A stretch of 39,881 bases of DNA from Lachnospiraceae bacterium (GTDB taxonomy: Bacteria; Bacillota; Clostridia; Lachnospirales; Lachnospiraceae): assembly GCA_017544835.1 (NCBI GenBank), contig JAFYDI010000018.1:1-39881 (forward strand). Reading direction: 5' to 3'. Made by a program: the position numbers and the translations under genes. Under the pieces are notes generated by a model, which was not told the origin of the DNA, did not search any database, and was given only the letters and a program-made list of their open reading frames with translations. Of the stretch, positions 1 through 7,389 are shown one piece after another. Position 1 is the stretch's first letter, and each line of letters begins with the position of its first letter.

Positions 1-2
1 CG

Positions 3-416
3 GAGCGTTCTCTTACCAGCGAATACTTCGATTACATTCAGTTCTACCGCAAGAACAACGAATTAAGCGCCGATGCCAAGGAGAAGATCAAGAACAGCCT
101 TACCAAAGCCAAGAACTCCTTCAAGGAAATGTTTGTGCGTGACTACATTACCTGGATATTGTTTGAAGGGGCAGGCTCTCCCCGTCTTAACAAGATCGTG
201 CGAGGCATCATGGTTACCTATTGCCCGTTCCCTCAGGCTTTGAGACAGAAAATCGGTGCCAACCCCATGTTTAAGGATTTCATCGAAAGATACGAAATTA
301 AGATATCCCAGAAGCTTCATCACTATGATAATGTTATTCAGAAGATGAACTCATCCGGCGTTGAAGTACCCGAAGAGCTTGTTCAAAACAGGAAATTCAT
401 CGAGGGAACCATTTAG
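3..416 (+). CDS. C-terminal part of an unrecognised protein, cut by the window edge
   Basis: The frame is open from the first complete codon at position 3 to a TAG stop at 414-416, so this is the last 137 codons of a gene that begins outside the window. The visible part is rich in Lys, Phe, Tyr and Ile, with no membrane segment and no motif I recognise. It contains a stretch reading DYITWILFEGAGSPRLNK followed by a helical, charged tail, consistent with a soluble, mostly helical protein. A perfect hairpin lies about 150 bp downstream and could end its transcript. Function unknown; the real start must be sought upstream. Confidence 0.6.
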   Translation, partial: ERSLTSEYFDYIQFYRKNNELSADAKEKIKNSLTKAKNSFKEMFVRDYITWILFEGAGSPRLNKIVRGIMVTYCPFPQALRQKIGANPMFKDFIERYEIKISQKLHHYDNVIQKMNSSGVEVPEELVQNRKFIEGTI

Positions 417-563
417 TTTACATAAGTAAGTGATTATGGGTGATATAGTGTTATTTGCCATCAATATAGTTGTAGACCAAACCCCATATCCGAGTTATAC
501 TTTATTTGTACTTGGGAGACACCCCAAGGACTATTCCGAGAAAATTCCCCTTTTACACAAGCG

Positions 564-590
564 AAAAGATTAGGCTAAGCCTAATCTTTT
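564..590. terminator. Perfect 12-bp hairpin terminator
   Basis: The arms 564-575 and 579-590 are perfect inverted repeats (AAAAGATTAGGC and its complement) around a 3-nt loop, ending in a T run. The A run on one side and the T run on the other let it work in both directions, so it could end the gene at 3-416. Confidence 0.75.
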
Positions 591-608
591 TGCTTTATAC
601 GGATTTAT

Positions 609-639
609 AAAGCCGCGGCCTTCTGACCGGGCTTTTTTT
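609..639 (+). terminator. Second terminator-like hairpin with T7 tail
   Basis: AAAGCC at 609-614 pairs with GGCTTT at 630-635. After a one-base bulge, CGG at 616-618 pairs with CCG at 627-629. Seven T residues follow at 633-639. It sits 20 bp after the first hairpin and looks like a back-up terminator on the plus strand. Confidence 0.6.
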
Positions 640-753
640 GCCTCCGATGCTCTTTCAGTCAATCGTTCCCATCCCGCCCGTCAATGGATGCGGAATTTAT
701 CGGGCAGTTTCTTTTTCCGGTTCCTATGCTTCCGACCGTTGCTATGCCATTAA

Positions 754-1011
754 TTGACTAAATACACTCGGATTATTATGGTTAGTCAACATTTTTATTC
801 TTTTTCGCACTTTTGACATGGCATCTTTTCCATAAACTTGACTAAGGTACTCATTGTACATTCATTTAGTCAACAAATCAGCCTTATTTTGCTCCACAGC
901 ATTGACTAAGTGACCATAAAAATAACTCCTTAGTCAACATCCGCGTCTTTTTTAAGTCAAAAACACTAAAAAACATTGACTAAGGAGCAATCTGTCACTT
1001 GATTTAGTCAA
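754..1011. repeat. Array A: four 36-bp units with TTGACTAA/TTAGTCAA ends
   Basis: There are four units, at 754-789, 838-873, 902-937 and 976-1011. Each starts with TTGACTAA, ends with TTAGTCAA and encloses exactly 20 bp that differ from unit to unit. The gaps between units are 48, 28 and 38 bp, so unit starts are 84, 64 and 74 bp apart, close to 8, 6 and 7 turns of B-DNA. The array lies between two convergent gene ends, and its last unit stops 11 bp from the stop codon of the C39-like gene. It is not a CRISPR array, because the repeats alternate in orientation and the gaps are unequal. Confidence 0.9.
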
Positions 1012-1022
1012 AAAATCAATTT

Positions 1023-1670
1023 TTATACACTGAGACGTGTGAGGCATGTAATTCTGAACCTGTCAAGATTCGTCCAGGGCAGATACCGCTCTTCTGCGTC
1101 CCACTCATCATTAATAATCAAAAAAGTGTATCTGCGGCCGGTCTGCATATTGCGATAAGTCTCGTAACCGTATACCGTTACGGTGTGGTCATAGTATATG
1201 CCGTAGGCGATAGATAATATGTAAGGTATTCCCCGGTCTAAAAGTCTTACAGCTCGCCCGGCAGGGACCATATACTCGGCTCTTACCTTAACCTTTTTGT
1301 CCATCAGCCTGTTTGCTAACGTTTTCATGAAGCGTCTGTTGTTGTAGACGGGTATTCCTTTTTCTTTGTCATAGTTGTAGCCGTAATTATCTCCCACTTC
1401 TCTGACAGCATTGTAAAGTGTCTCCGGCGCCTCGGGAATGCCCTTTAACTCTCCCGAAGTTTTGTAATGTGTAAGTAAATTATACGCGCCTACAAGCGTA
1501 CAATTGGAGTGGTTACCAAAGTCCTGACACAAAGCCTTGCCGACGGTGTCAATCGTTACTCTCTTTTCAAGCTTAATTGACGGTTCTTTAATCCGGCACA
1601 CATTTTTAAGATACAAAATCGGGGCAGTCACAAGACCGCCCCGAAGGTTATACTTAATCTCTTTACTCAT
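1023..1670 (-). CDS. C39-like papain-fold cysteine peptidase family protein
   Basis: This 215-residue protein has the pattern of a papain-like cysteine peptidase. A Cys lies in HSNCTLVGAYNLL (C57) at the start of a helix, a His in YYDHTVTVYGYE (H162), and an Asn-Asp pair in IINDEWD (N187-D188). These would serve as nucleophile, base and orienting residue. There is no signal peptide or membrane segment, so it should be cytoplasmic. Its start codon lies 2 bp after the malQ stop, and its Shine-Dalgarno AGAAGG is made from the last malQ codons, so the two are co-transcribed and probably translationally coupled. Substrate unknown. The family call rests on motif spacing only. Confidence 0.55.
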   Translation of the reverse strand: MSKEIKYNLRGGLVTAPILYLKNVCRIKEPSIKLEKRVTIDTVGKALCQDFGNHSNCTLVGAYNLLTHYKTSGELKGIPEAPETLYNAVREVGDNYGYNYDKEKGIPVYNNRRFMKTLANRLMDKKVKVRAEYMVPAGRAVRLLDRGIPYILSIAYGIYYDHTVTVYGYETYRNMQTGRRYTFLIINDEWDAEERYLPWTNLDRFRITCLTRLSV

Positions 1671-1672
1671 GA

Positions 1673-3160
1673 TTACCTTCTGTAAATGCTTGCCATAGTA
1701 CGAAGCCAGTCACGCTTTTCCTCGCTTATGGCGTCATTCCATAAGCGCCACCGCCAGTTGTTGCCTACGGTAGCCGGATGATTCATACGCGCCTCGTTAC
1801 CAAGGGCCAAAATGTCCTGCATCTGTAGTATAACAACATTTGCTATGGATGAATAGGCTAATCTTATGAATGCATCGGGAATTTCTTCTTTGTGCTTAAT
1901 TCCTAAGTATTCATAGAGGAAAGCCAGCTGATAATCACTCTTATCCTTAAAATATCCCACAATCGTATCGCTGTCGTGAGTGGTGCCGTATACGACGCAG
2001 TTTGAATCCTCATAATTGTGCGGAAGATATCTGTTGCCGGGATCTTGATCGAATGCAAAAAGAAGCACTTTCATCCCCGCCCACTCAAGCTTGTTCATAA
2101 GCTTTCTGACCGTAGGAATCATAACCGTACCGAAGTCCTCGGCAATAATAGTAGTCTCTCCCGCAGCCTCGCAGATAGCGTCAGTAAGGAGCTTGCCCGG
2201 CGCCTTCTTCCACTTGCCGCCCGTACCGTCCTCATCGCCAGCAGGCACGCAATAATCCTTGACAATGCCCACAAAATGATTGATACGGATTACGTCATAA
2301 AGCCTCGTGTTAATCTTAATACGCTCTTTCCACCATTCAAAATCGGTATCTTCAAGCTGCTCCCAGTTATACAAAGGGTTACCCCAGTTCTGGCCGCCCT
2401 TGGAAAAAGCATCCGGCGGGCATCCCGCAACTTCCGTTAAATTGCCCTCTTCATCGGTTCTGAACAAATCTCTGTGCGCCCACACATCCGCGCTGTCTTC
2501 CGACACATAAAGGGGCACTTCGCCTATGATTAAGACGCCGCGCTTATTGGCGTATTCTTTTAACTTATTCCATTGGATAAAGAATTCGTACTGTAAGAAT
2601 TTCCAGAAAAGAATATCCCTCTCATTCTCCATCTCAAAGGTCTCAAGAAAGGCTTCCTCGCGGTATTTAAGGCCGTCTCTGTAGTCCTGCCACCTTGCAT
2701 ATTGATTGACCTCTTTGATGGCCATAAAAAGGGCGTAATCGTGAAGCCAGTAGACATTATCCTTGCAGAATTCAAGGAAGTCTTCCGACGCGGTGTTAAA
2801 GTTGTCAAAAGCATTTCTTAACACCTTGAAGCGGTTATGGAAAATAGCCGCGTAATCTATTCTGTCAGTCTCATTGCCCCAGCTGTACTCGCTCATTGTA
2901 TTAAGGTCGAGTAAGCCGTCACTCGCAAGAGATTCGATATCAATCAAATACGGATTGCCGGCAAAAGCAGAAAAAGACATATACGGGCTGTCTCCGAGTC
3001 CCGTGGGACCAAGTGGCAACACCTGCCAGTATGTCTGCTTCAAATCCGCAAGCATGTCGATAAACCTGTATGCTTCCGTCCCCAATGTCCCTATACCGTA
3101 CTTGGACGGTAAACTTGACACTGCGAGTAATATGCCCGCTCCGCGTTTCAATTGTTTCAT
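1673..3160 (-). CDS. malQ: 4-alpha-glucanotransferase (GH77 amylomaltase) with a nucleophile substitution
   Basis: The 495-residue protein is colinear with GH77 amylomaltases, which transfer alpha-1,4-glucan segments between maltodextrins and glycogen-type acceptors in the cytoplasm. Family landmarks present are the N-terminal LLAVSSLPSKYGIGTLG, GEVPLYVSEDSADVWAH, IIAEDFG with the acid/base Glu (E341), and GTTHDSDT with the third acidic residue (D396). The nucleophile motif, normally RIDHFRG, here reads RINHFVG, so residue 294 is Asn (codon AAT, minus strand of 2279-2281). Family knowledge says this Asp forms the covalent intermediate, so activity is doubtful. Length is normal and the frame intact, so it is not an obvious pseudogene. 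It is followed directly by the C39-like gene. Confidence 0.9.
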   Translation of the reverse strand: MKQLKRGAGILLAVSSLPSKYGIGTLGTEAYRFIDMLADLKQTYWQVLPLGPTGLGDSPYMSFSAFAGNPYLIDIESLASDGLLDLNTMSEYSWGNETDRIDYAAIFHNRFKVLRNAFDNFNTASEDFLEFCKDNVYWLHDYALFMAIKEVNQYARWQDYRDGLKYREEAFLETFEMENERDILFWKFLQYEFFIQWNKLKEYANKRGVLIIGEVPLYVSEDSADVWAHRDLFRTDEEGNLTEVAGCPPDAFSKGGQNWGNPLYNWEQLEDTDFEWWKERIKINTRLYDVIRINHFVGIVKDYCVPAGDEDGTGGKWKKAPGKLLTDAICEAAGETTIIAEDFGTVMIPTVRKLMNKLEWAGMKVLLFAFDQDPGNRYLPHNYEDSNCVVYGTTHDSDTIVGYFKDKSDYQLAFLYEYLGIKHKEEIPDAFIRLAYSSIANVVILQMQDILALGNEARMNHPATVGNNWRWRLWNDAISEEKRDWLRTMASIYRR

Positions 3161-3208
3161 AACTGCCCCCGATAAAACATTTTTTCGTAATGTTTCGTAT
3201 TTACTTAA

Positions 3209-3237
3209 AATTTACCATTTTGAGAGCAAAAAGTCAA
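3209..3237 (-). promoter_or_regulatory. Probable sigma-A promoter of malQ
   Basis: On the minus strand, TTGACT (3232-3237) and TAAATT (3209-3214) are separated by 17 bp. They lie about 50 bp before the malQ start and downstream of the tRNA-Trp terminator. Confidence 0.55.
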
Positions 3238-3262
3238 TAAATCGAGTCCCGAAAAAGGTAAC

Positions 3263-3292
3263 AAAAAAAGACGCACACTTTTGTATGCGTCT
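3263..3292 (-). terminator. Terminator after tRNA-Trp
   Basis: AGACGCA and TGCGTCT (3269-3275 and 3286-3292) form the stem. On the minus strand a run of T residues follows. It separates the tRNA from malQ. Confidence 0.7.
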
Positions 3293-3297
3293 ACAAG

Positions 3298-3368
3298 CAG
3301 GGGCAGTAGGAATCGAACCCACATCGATGGTTTTGGAGACCACTGTTCTACCTTTGAACTATGCCCCT
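3298..3368 (-). tRNA. tRNA-Trp (anticodon CCA)
   Basis: The minus strand folds as a cloverleaf. The acceptor stem is AGGGGCA with TGCCCCT and discriminator G; the D arm is GTTC/GAAC. The anticodon stem closes the loop CTCCAAA with anticodon CCA, and the T arm carries GTTCGAAT. No CCA end is encoded. The body is 71 nt. A strong promoter lies upstream and a terminator downstream, so it is a stand-alone unit. Confidence 0.95.
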
Positions 3369-3372
3369 ATTT

Positions 3373-3394
3373 AGTCGGCTTTCTTAAGCCGACT
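3373..3394 (-). other. Leader hairpin just before tRNA-Trp
   Basis: Perfect 9-bp arms AGTCGGCTT and AAGCCGACT enclose a 4-nt loop, 4 nt upstream of the tRNA 5' end. No T run follows on either strand, so it does not look like a terminator. It may guide 5' processing of the tRNA precursor. Confidence 0.5.
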
Positions 3395-3399
3395 GTTGA

Positions 3400-3428
3400 A
3401 TTATAGCATAGAGATTCTTATGAATCAA
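3400..3428 (-). promoter_or_regulatory. Promoter of tRNA-Trp
   Basis: TTGATT (3423-3428), a 17-bp spacer and a perfect TATAAT (3400-3405) preceded by TGC (extended -10) are on the minus strand. The promoter begins 3 bp after the stop codon of the LacI-type regulator gene. Confidence 0.8.
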
Positions 3429-3431
3429 GTA

Positions 3432-4427
3432 TTATTTTTTAGCTTTTCCAACGGATTTTCTCTCTACAAATTCAGGTCGTAACATGGTACGGCTGACGGG
3501 AATCTTGTGCATGAGAGAGTCTAATGTAAAGAAGGCCAAACGCCCGAGTTCCAAGCGTTCCTGACGGATTGTGGTAAGTGCCGGCTTAAGCTGGGAAGCA
3601 AGCGGAATATCATCAAATCCCACTACGCTTATATCCTGCGGCACCTTAAAGCCGCGCTTCTTACACTCGTCAATTACACCCGATGCAATAAGGTCGTTAC
3701 CGCAAAGTATAGCGGTAGCTCCCGCGGATATCATACCGGGCACATAATAAGGTGCGCTCTCTGCCACATAATAACCATGAGCCAAAAGCTTCTCGTCAAA
3801 CTCAAATCCGTGCTCTGCAAGCGCTGCCTTATAAGCTTCGTCACGCTGATTGGTAATCATGGAATTGGGCGAACCGTTAAGGAAAGCAATCTTTGAATGC
3901 CCTAACTCTGCAAGTTTGGAAACCGCAATGCTCATACCTTCATAGCTGTCGGTTCCCACATATCCCACATTGGTATTCATCTTGACATAGTTATCAAGAA
4001 GCGCCGTGGGAATGGTGGTACGATTCATCTCATCCATCCATTTATCCATCAGTGCCATACCCATGATAAAAGCACCTGAGTAGCCGTGACGGAGCATGTA
4101 TGTATCATAGCGTTCTTTGGCCTGGACACGGGCATTAATGGGCACTACTTCAACGTCCCATTTATCTCTGTATGCCATCTGTTCAAAACCAAGAACCAGG
4201 TCATAGCCAAAGTCATCTTCCTTAAGATACTCCATGTTCTCGACTAAAATCGCAAGTTTCTTAAGTTCTTCCTTGCGCATTCTTTTCGTCTTGTAGCCCA
4301 TTTCCACAGCAGTATCAAGCACAAGCTGGCGAAGATCCTCGCTTATGTCGGGGGCTCCGTTTAAGCCTTTTGATACGGTGCTGACCGCTACTCCTAACCT
4401 GTTTGCTATGTCTTTGATTGTTGCCAT
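3432..4427 (-). CDS. LacI/GalR-family transcriptional regulator
   Basis: This 331-residue protein has an N-terminal LacI-type helix-turn-helix (MATIKDIANRLGVAVSTVSK, roughly residues 1-20, then the hinge region). A periplasmic-binding-protein-like sensor domain follows, with characteristic segments such as GYVGTDSYEG, AILCGNDLIASGV and ISVVGFDDIPLA. It lies 13 bp downstream of the arabinofuranosidase gene, with its own Shine-Dalgarno AAAGGGG. It is probably the local repressor, sensing an arabinose-containing sugar and binding the palindrome at 5964-5981. The target and ligand are inferred from position only. Confidence 0.92.
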   Translation of the reverse strand: MATIKDIANRLGVAVSTVSKGLNGAPDISEDLRQLVLDTAVEMGYKTKRMRKEELKKLAILVENMEYLKEDDFGYDLVLGFEQMAYRDKWDVEVVPINARVQAKERYDTYMLRHGYSGAFIMGMALMDKWMDEMNRTTIPTALLDNYVKMNTNVGYVGTDSYEGMSIAVSKLAELGHSKIAFLNGSPNSMITNQRDEAYKAALAEHGFEFDEKLLAHGYYVAESAPYYVPGMISAGATAILCGNDLIASGVIDECKKRGFKVPQDISVVGFDDIPLASQLKPALTTIRQERLELGRLAFFTLDSLMHKIPVSRTMLRPEFVERKSVGKAKK

Positions 4428-4440
4428 TTAAACCCCTTTG

Positions 4441-5940
4441 TTAAACTGTTACTTCGATATGCATTACGCTGCATGCGGGCATGGACAAAGAAATCTTGTT
4501 GCCGTTAACCTTGATACCGTCAAAGGATACGCTCTTAACAGTGTCGGGCGCATCAAATGTGTTGTGCGCCTGCATCTTCTCTGTAAGGATATCTGCCTTA
4601 ACCGTTTTAACGGGTGTCTCGGCAAAGATACCTTCGATATCGTAGGACTCTGTCGCGGAAAGGTTACCGAGAGTAACGTGAATCTTGCCTGCCGCATCAA
4701 CGGATACAGACTCGGTAAGGTTGGGAACCTTGAATTCGTCCTCAACACCGATTCTTGTGGTATCGATTGAGCTTTCAAGAAGTTCGCCGTCCTGATGGAA
4801 CTTGTACATGTTAAATACGTGATATGTAGGCGTCTTAACCATCTTCTCGCCTTCAGTAAGAATAACGGACTGTAAAACATTAACAAGCTGAGCGATGTTG
4901 GCCATCTTGACTCTGTCGCAGTGTTTGTTAAAGAGGTTAAGGTTAATAGCCGCAACAAGGGCATCACGCATGGTGTTCTGCTGATATAAGAAGCCGGGAT
5001 TGGTGCCGGGCTCAACGTCGTACCAGGTACCCCATTCATCAATCATCATGCCGATTTTTTTGTCAGGGTCGTACTGATCCATGATGGCGCCGTGTCCTTT
5101 GATAAGGGTCTCCATGTAAAGAGTACGGCTGAGAGTCTGATACCAGGACTTCTCATCAAAGTCGGTGGATGAACCCTTTACTTCCCATCTTCCGTTGGGA
5201 ATGGTGTAATAGTGAAGGCTTAAGCCATCCATTAAGCAGCCCGATGAATGATCAAAGCAGGTCTCAAGAACCTTCTCTGTCCAGTGGAAGTCACCGGCAT
5301 TGGCACCGCAGGCTATCTTCTTAACAGGCTTAACTGCGCCGTAATTTCTGATATATGTCTGATAACGTCTGTACAAGTCTCCGTAATATTCGGGACGCAT
5401 GTTACCGCCGCAACCCCAGTTCTCGTTGCCTACGCCGAAATAATCAACGGTCCAGGGCTCTTCATGACCGTTCTTGGCTCTTAAATCAGCCATGGGAGAA
5501 ACTCCCTTGAAGGTCATATATTCAACCCACTCGCTCATCTCCTGAACAGTGCCGCTTCCCACGTTACCGTTAATGTAGGTTTCGCAGCCAATCTGGCGGC
5601 AGAGTTCCATGAACTCATGAGTACCGAAGCTGTTGTCTTCCACAACTCCGCCCCAGTGGGTGTTAATCATCTTCTTACGTGACTCTTTGGGGCCTATGCC
5701 GTCTTTCCAGTGATATTCATCGGCAAAGCAGCCGCCGGGCCATCTTAAAACCGGAAGTTTCATCTCCTTAAGGGCTTCAACCACATCGGTTCTCATACCG
5801 TTTACGTTGGGAATATCGGAATTCTCACCAACATAAAGGCCTTCGTAGATACATCTTCCGAGATGCTCGGAAAAGTTACCGTACAATTCCTTATTGATAT
5901 GTCCCTTTTTGACATTGGGATTAACATACAATTTGTACAT
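4441..5940 (-). CDS. GH51 alpha-L-arabinofuranosidase
   Basis: The protein (about 499 residues) matches GH51 retaining arabinofuranosidases along its length, with the N-terminal [16 protein letters not shown]. The acid/base Glu lies in [11 protein letters not shown] (about residue 173) and the nucleophile Glu in [11 protein letters not shown] (about residue 302). It removes terminal arabinofuranosyl units from arabinoxylan or arabinan oligosaccharides. No signal peptide is seen, so it acts on imported oligosaccharides. Two ATGs occur at 5946 and 5940. AAAGGAG is only about 3 nt from the first but 9 nt from the second, so I prefer 5940. A beta-sandwich-like C-terminal region follows the barrel. 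It heads an operon with the LacI-type gene. Confidence 0.95.
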   Translation of the reverse strand: MYKLYVNPNVKKGHINKELYGNFSEHLGRCIYEGLYVGENSDIPNVNGMRTDVVEALKEMKLPVLRWPGGCFADEYHWKDGIGPKESRKKMINTHWGGVVEDNSFGTHEFMELCRQIGCETYINGNVGSGTVQEMSEWVEYMTFKGVSPMADLRAKNGHEEPWTVDYFGVGNENWGCGGNMRPEYYGDLYRRYQTYIRNYGAVKPVKKIACGANAGDFHWTEKVLETCFDHSSGCLMDGLSLHYYTIPNGRWEVKGSSTDFDEKSWYQTLSRTLYMETLIKGHGAIMDQYDPDKKIGMMIDEWGTWYDVEPGTNPGFLYQQNTMRDALVAAINLNLFNKHCDRVKMANIAQLVNVLQSVILTEGEKMVKTPTYHVFNMYKFHQDGELLESSIDTTRIGVEDEFKVPNLTESVSVDAAGKIHVTLGNLSATESYDIEGIFAETPVKTVKADILTEKMQAHNTFDAPDTVKSVSFDGIKVNGNKISLSMPACSVMHIEVTV

Positions 5941-5963
5941 CGTCATCGTCTCCTTTAGTAATT

Positions 5964-5981
5964 TAGTAAATCGTTTTATTA
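5964..5981. promoter_or_regulatory. Probable LacI-type operator before the arabinofuranosidase gene
   Basis: TAGTAAATC|GTTTTATTA is an imperfect palindrome with the central CG typical of LacI-family operators (7 of 9 positions symmetric). It lies just downstream of the -10 element, where a bound repressor would block transcription. The likely ligand is the regulator encoded at 3432-4427. Confidence 0.6.
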
Positions 5982-5993
5982 ACTATTAGCAAA

Positions 5994-6022
5994 ATGGTAC
6001 TATATTTTGGAAACAATGTCAA
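5994..6022 (-). promoter_or_regulatory. Promoter of the arabinofuranosidase operon
   Basis: A perfect TTGACA (6017-6022), a 17-bp spacer and TACCAT (5994-5999) lie on the minus strand. The -35 element overlaps the radA stop codon, so this operon starts directly at the end of radA. Confidence 0.65.
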
Positions 6023-7389
6023 TGAACCAAAGGCATATCCAAAGCATCTTTAATATTGGAAACAGGGAAAATTTCAACTCCCTTTACTGCTTTGACCCTG
6101 TCGGATAAGTTAGAAGCCGGAAGCAATATCTTGTCAAAACCAAGCTTGGCCGCTTCAGCCACTCTCTGCTCGGCCTGACTTACCGCTCTTACCTCGCCAC
6201 TTAAGCCTACCTCTCCAAAAATAACGGTCTTCTCATCCACCGCTTTATTCCTAAAGCTTGATACGATAGCCATTACCGTGGCAAGGTCCAAAGAAGGCTC
6301 GCTAATCTTAAGGCCTCCCGCTATATTCACATAAGCATCGCAGTCGCCTATATTAAGCCCCGCGCGCTTCTCAATGACTGCCATAAGCAGATTCACACGG
6401 TTGTAATCCATACCCGTGCTCTGACGCCTCGGAATACCGAAATTCGACCTGCATACGAGCGCCTGTATCTCTATCATGACGGGACGAGTACCTTCCATGG
6501 AACAGGTAATCACCGAACCGCTGGCATCGCCCGCTCTTCCCGCAAGCATAAACTCCGAAGGATTGGGCACTTCTGTAAGACCTTCCGAACGCATCTCAAA
6601 CACACCAATCTCATCTGTTGAGCCGAAACGGTTCTTAACGCCCCTTAATATTCTGTAAGAAGCATGCCTGTCTCCCTCAAAATAAAGTACGGTATCCACC
6701 ATATGCTCAAGCACTCTGGGGCCTGCCACCGCACCTTCCTTGGTCACGTGACCGACGATAAATATATTAATCTCAAGAGACTTCGCAATCTGCAAGAGAA
6801 AAGAAGTCGCCTCTCTTACCTGAGACACGCTGCCGGGAGCGGAGGATACGTCTTCTTTGTACATGGTTTGGATAGAGTCTATTACAACGGTCTCCGGCGA
6901 TTCGGCTCTTATAGCCTCGCCGATGTCCGAAAGATTGGTCTCGCAGAGTATCTTAAGCCCGCCAAAATCCGTACCGAGCCTGTCTGCACGCATCTTAATC
7001 TGACGAAGAGACTCTTCGCCCGACACATATAATACTTTATGACCTGACTTGGTAAGGTTACGGGTTACCTGCAAAAGAAGGGTAGACTTACCGATTCCGG
7101 GATCGCCGCCGATAAGCACCAAAGAACCCCTAACGATGCCCCCGCCGAGAACTCTGTCAAGTTCGCCGATTCCCGAAGATACTCTCTCGCTTTCGGTTCC
7201 CGTAATGTCTTTAAGCATTACAGGTGCCGTCTGCTTGGAAAGATAAGATATCTTGGCGGTTTTAGAGCCTTTGTCGACGGGTTCCTCCACAAATGTATTC
7301 CATTCTCTGCAACCCGGGCACTGACCCAGCCATTTGGCCGACTCATAGCCGCAGGACTGACAGAAAAAAGCCGTTGATTTCTTAGGCAT
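6019..7389 (-). CDS. radA: DNA repair protein RadA
   Basis: This 456-residue protein has the full RadA layout. An N-terminal zinc finger uses Cys 10, 13, 24 and 27 (CQSCG and CPGC). A RecA-like ATPase follows with Walker A GGDPGIGKST, then the RadA-specific KNRFGS motif, and a C-terminal Lon-protease-like domain with no evident protease function. Family knowledge: it promotes branch migration of recombination intermediates. Its start overlaps the end of clpC by 8 bp, with Shine-Dalgarno AAGGAAG inside the clpC end. The clpC-radA order is common in Firmicutes. Confidence 0.98.
   Translation of the reverse strand: MPKKSTAFFCQSCGYESAKWLGQCPGCREWNTFVEEPVDKGSKTAKISYLSKQTAPVMLKDITGTESERVSSGIGELDRVLGGGIVRGSLVLIGGDPGIGKSTLLLQVTRNLTKSGHKVLYVSGEESLRQIKMRADRLGTDFGGLKILCETNLSDIGEAIRAESPETVVIDSIQTMYKEDVSSAPGSVSQVREATSFLLQIAKSLEINIFIVGHVTKEGAVAGPRVLEHMVDTVLYFEGDRHASYRILRGVKNRFGSTDEIGVFEMRSEGLTEVPNPSEFMLAGRAGDASGSVITCSMEGTRPVMIEIQALVCRSNFGIPRRQSTGMDYNRVNLLMAVIEKRAGLNIGDCDAYVNIAGGLKISEPSLDLATVMAIVSSFRNKAVDEKTVIFGEVGLSGEVRAVSQAEQRVAEAAKLGFDKILLPASNLSDRVKAVKGVEIFPVSNIKDALDMPLVH

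Larger units (their letters stand above)
417..753. other. Non-coding stretch before repeat array A
   Basis: No open frame with a plausible ribosome-binding site is seen here. The stretch holds a short hairpin (arms CTTGGG at 511-516 and CCCAAG at 523-528) and two terminator-like hairpins listed separately. I see no promoter I would trust. Confidence 0.5.

Noticed and set aside
754-1011. A CRISPR array with 20-bp spacers
   Set aside because: The 8-bp repeats alternate in orientation, the units are separated by unequal gaps, and no cas genes are present.
2874-3374. A 166-codon plus-strand frame
   Set aside because: It runs antisense to malQ and straight through the tRNA-Trp gene and its terminator, so it cannot be a real gene.
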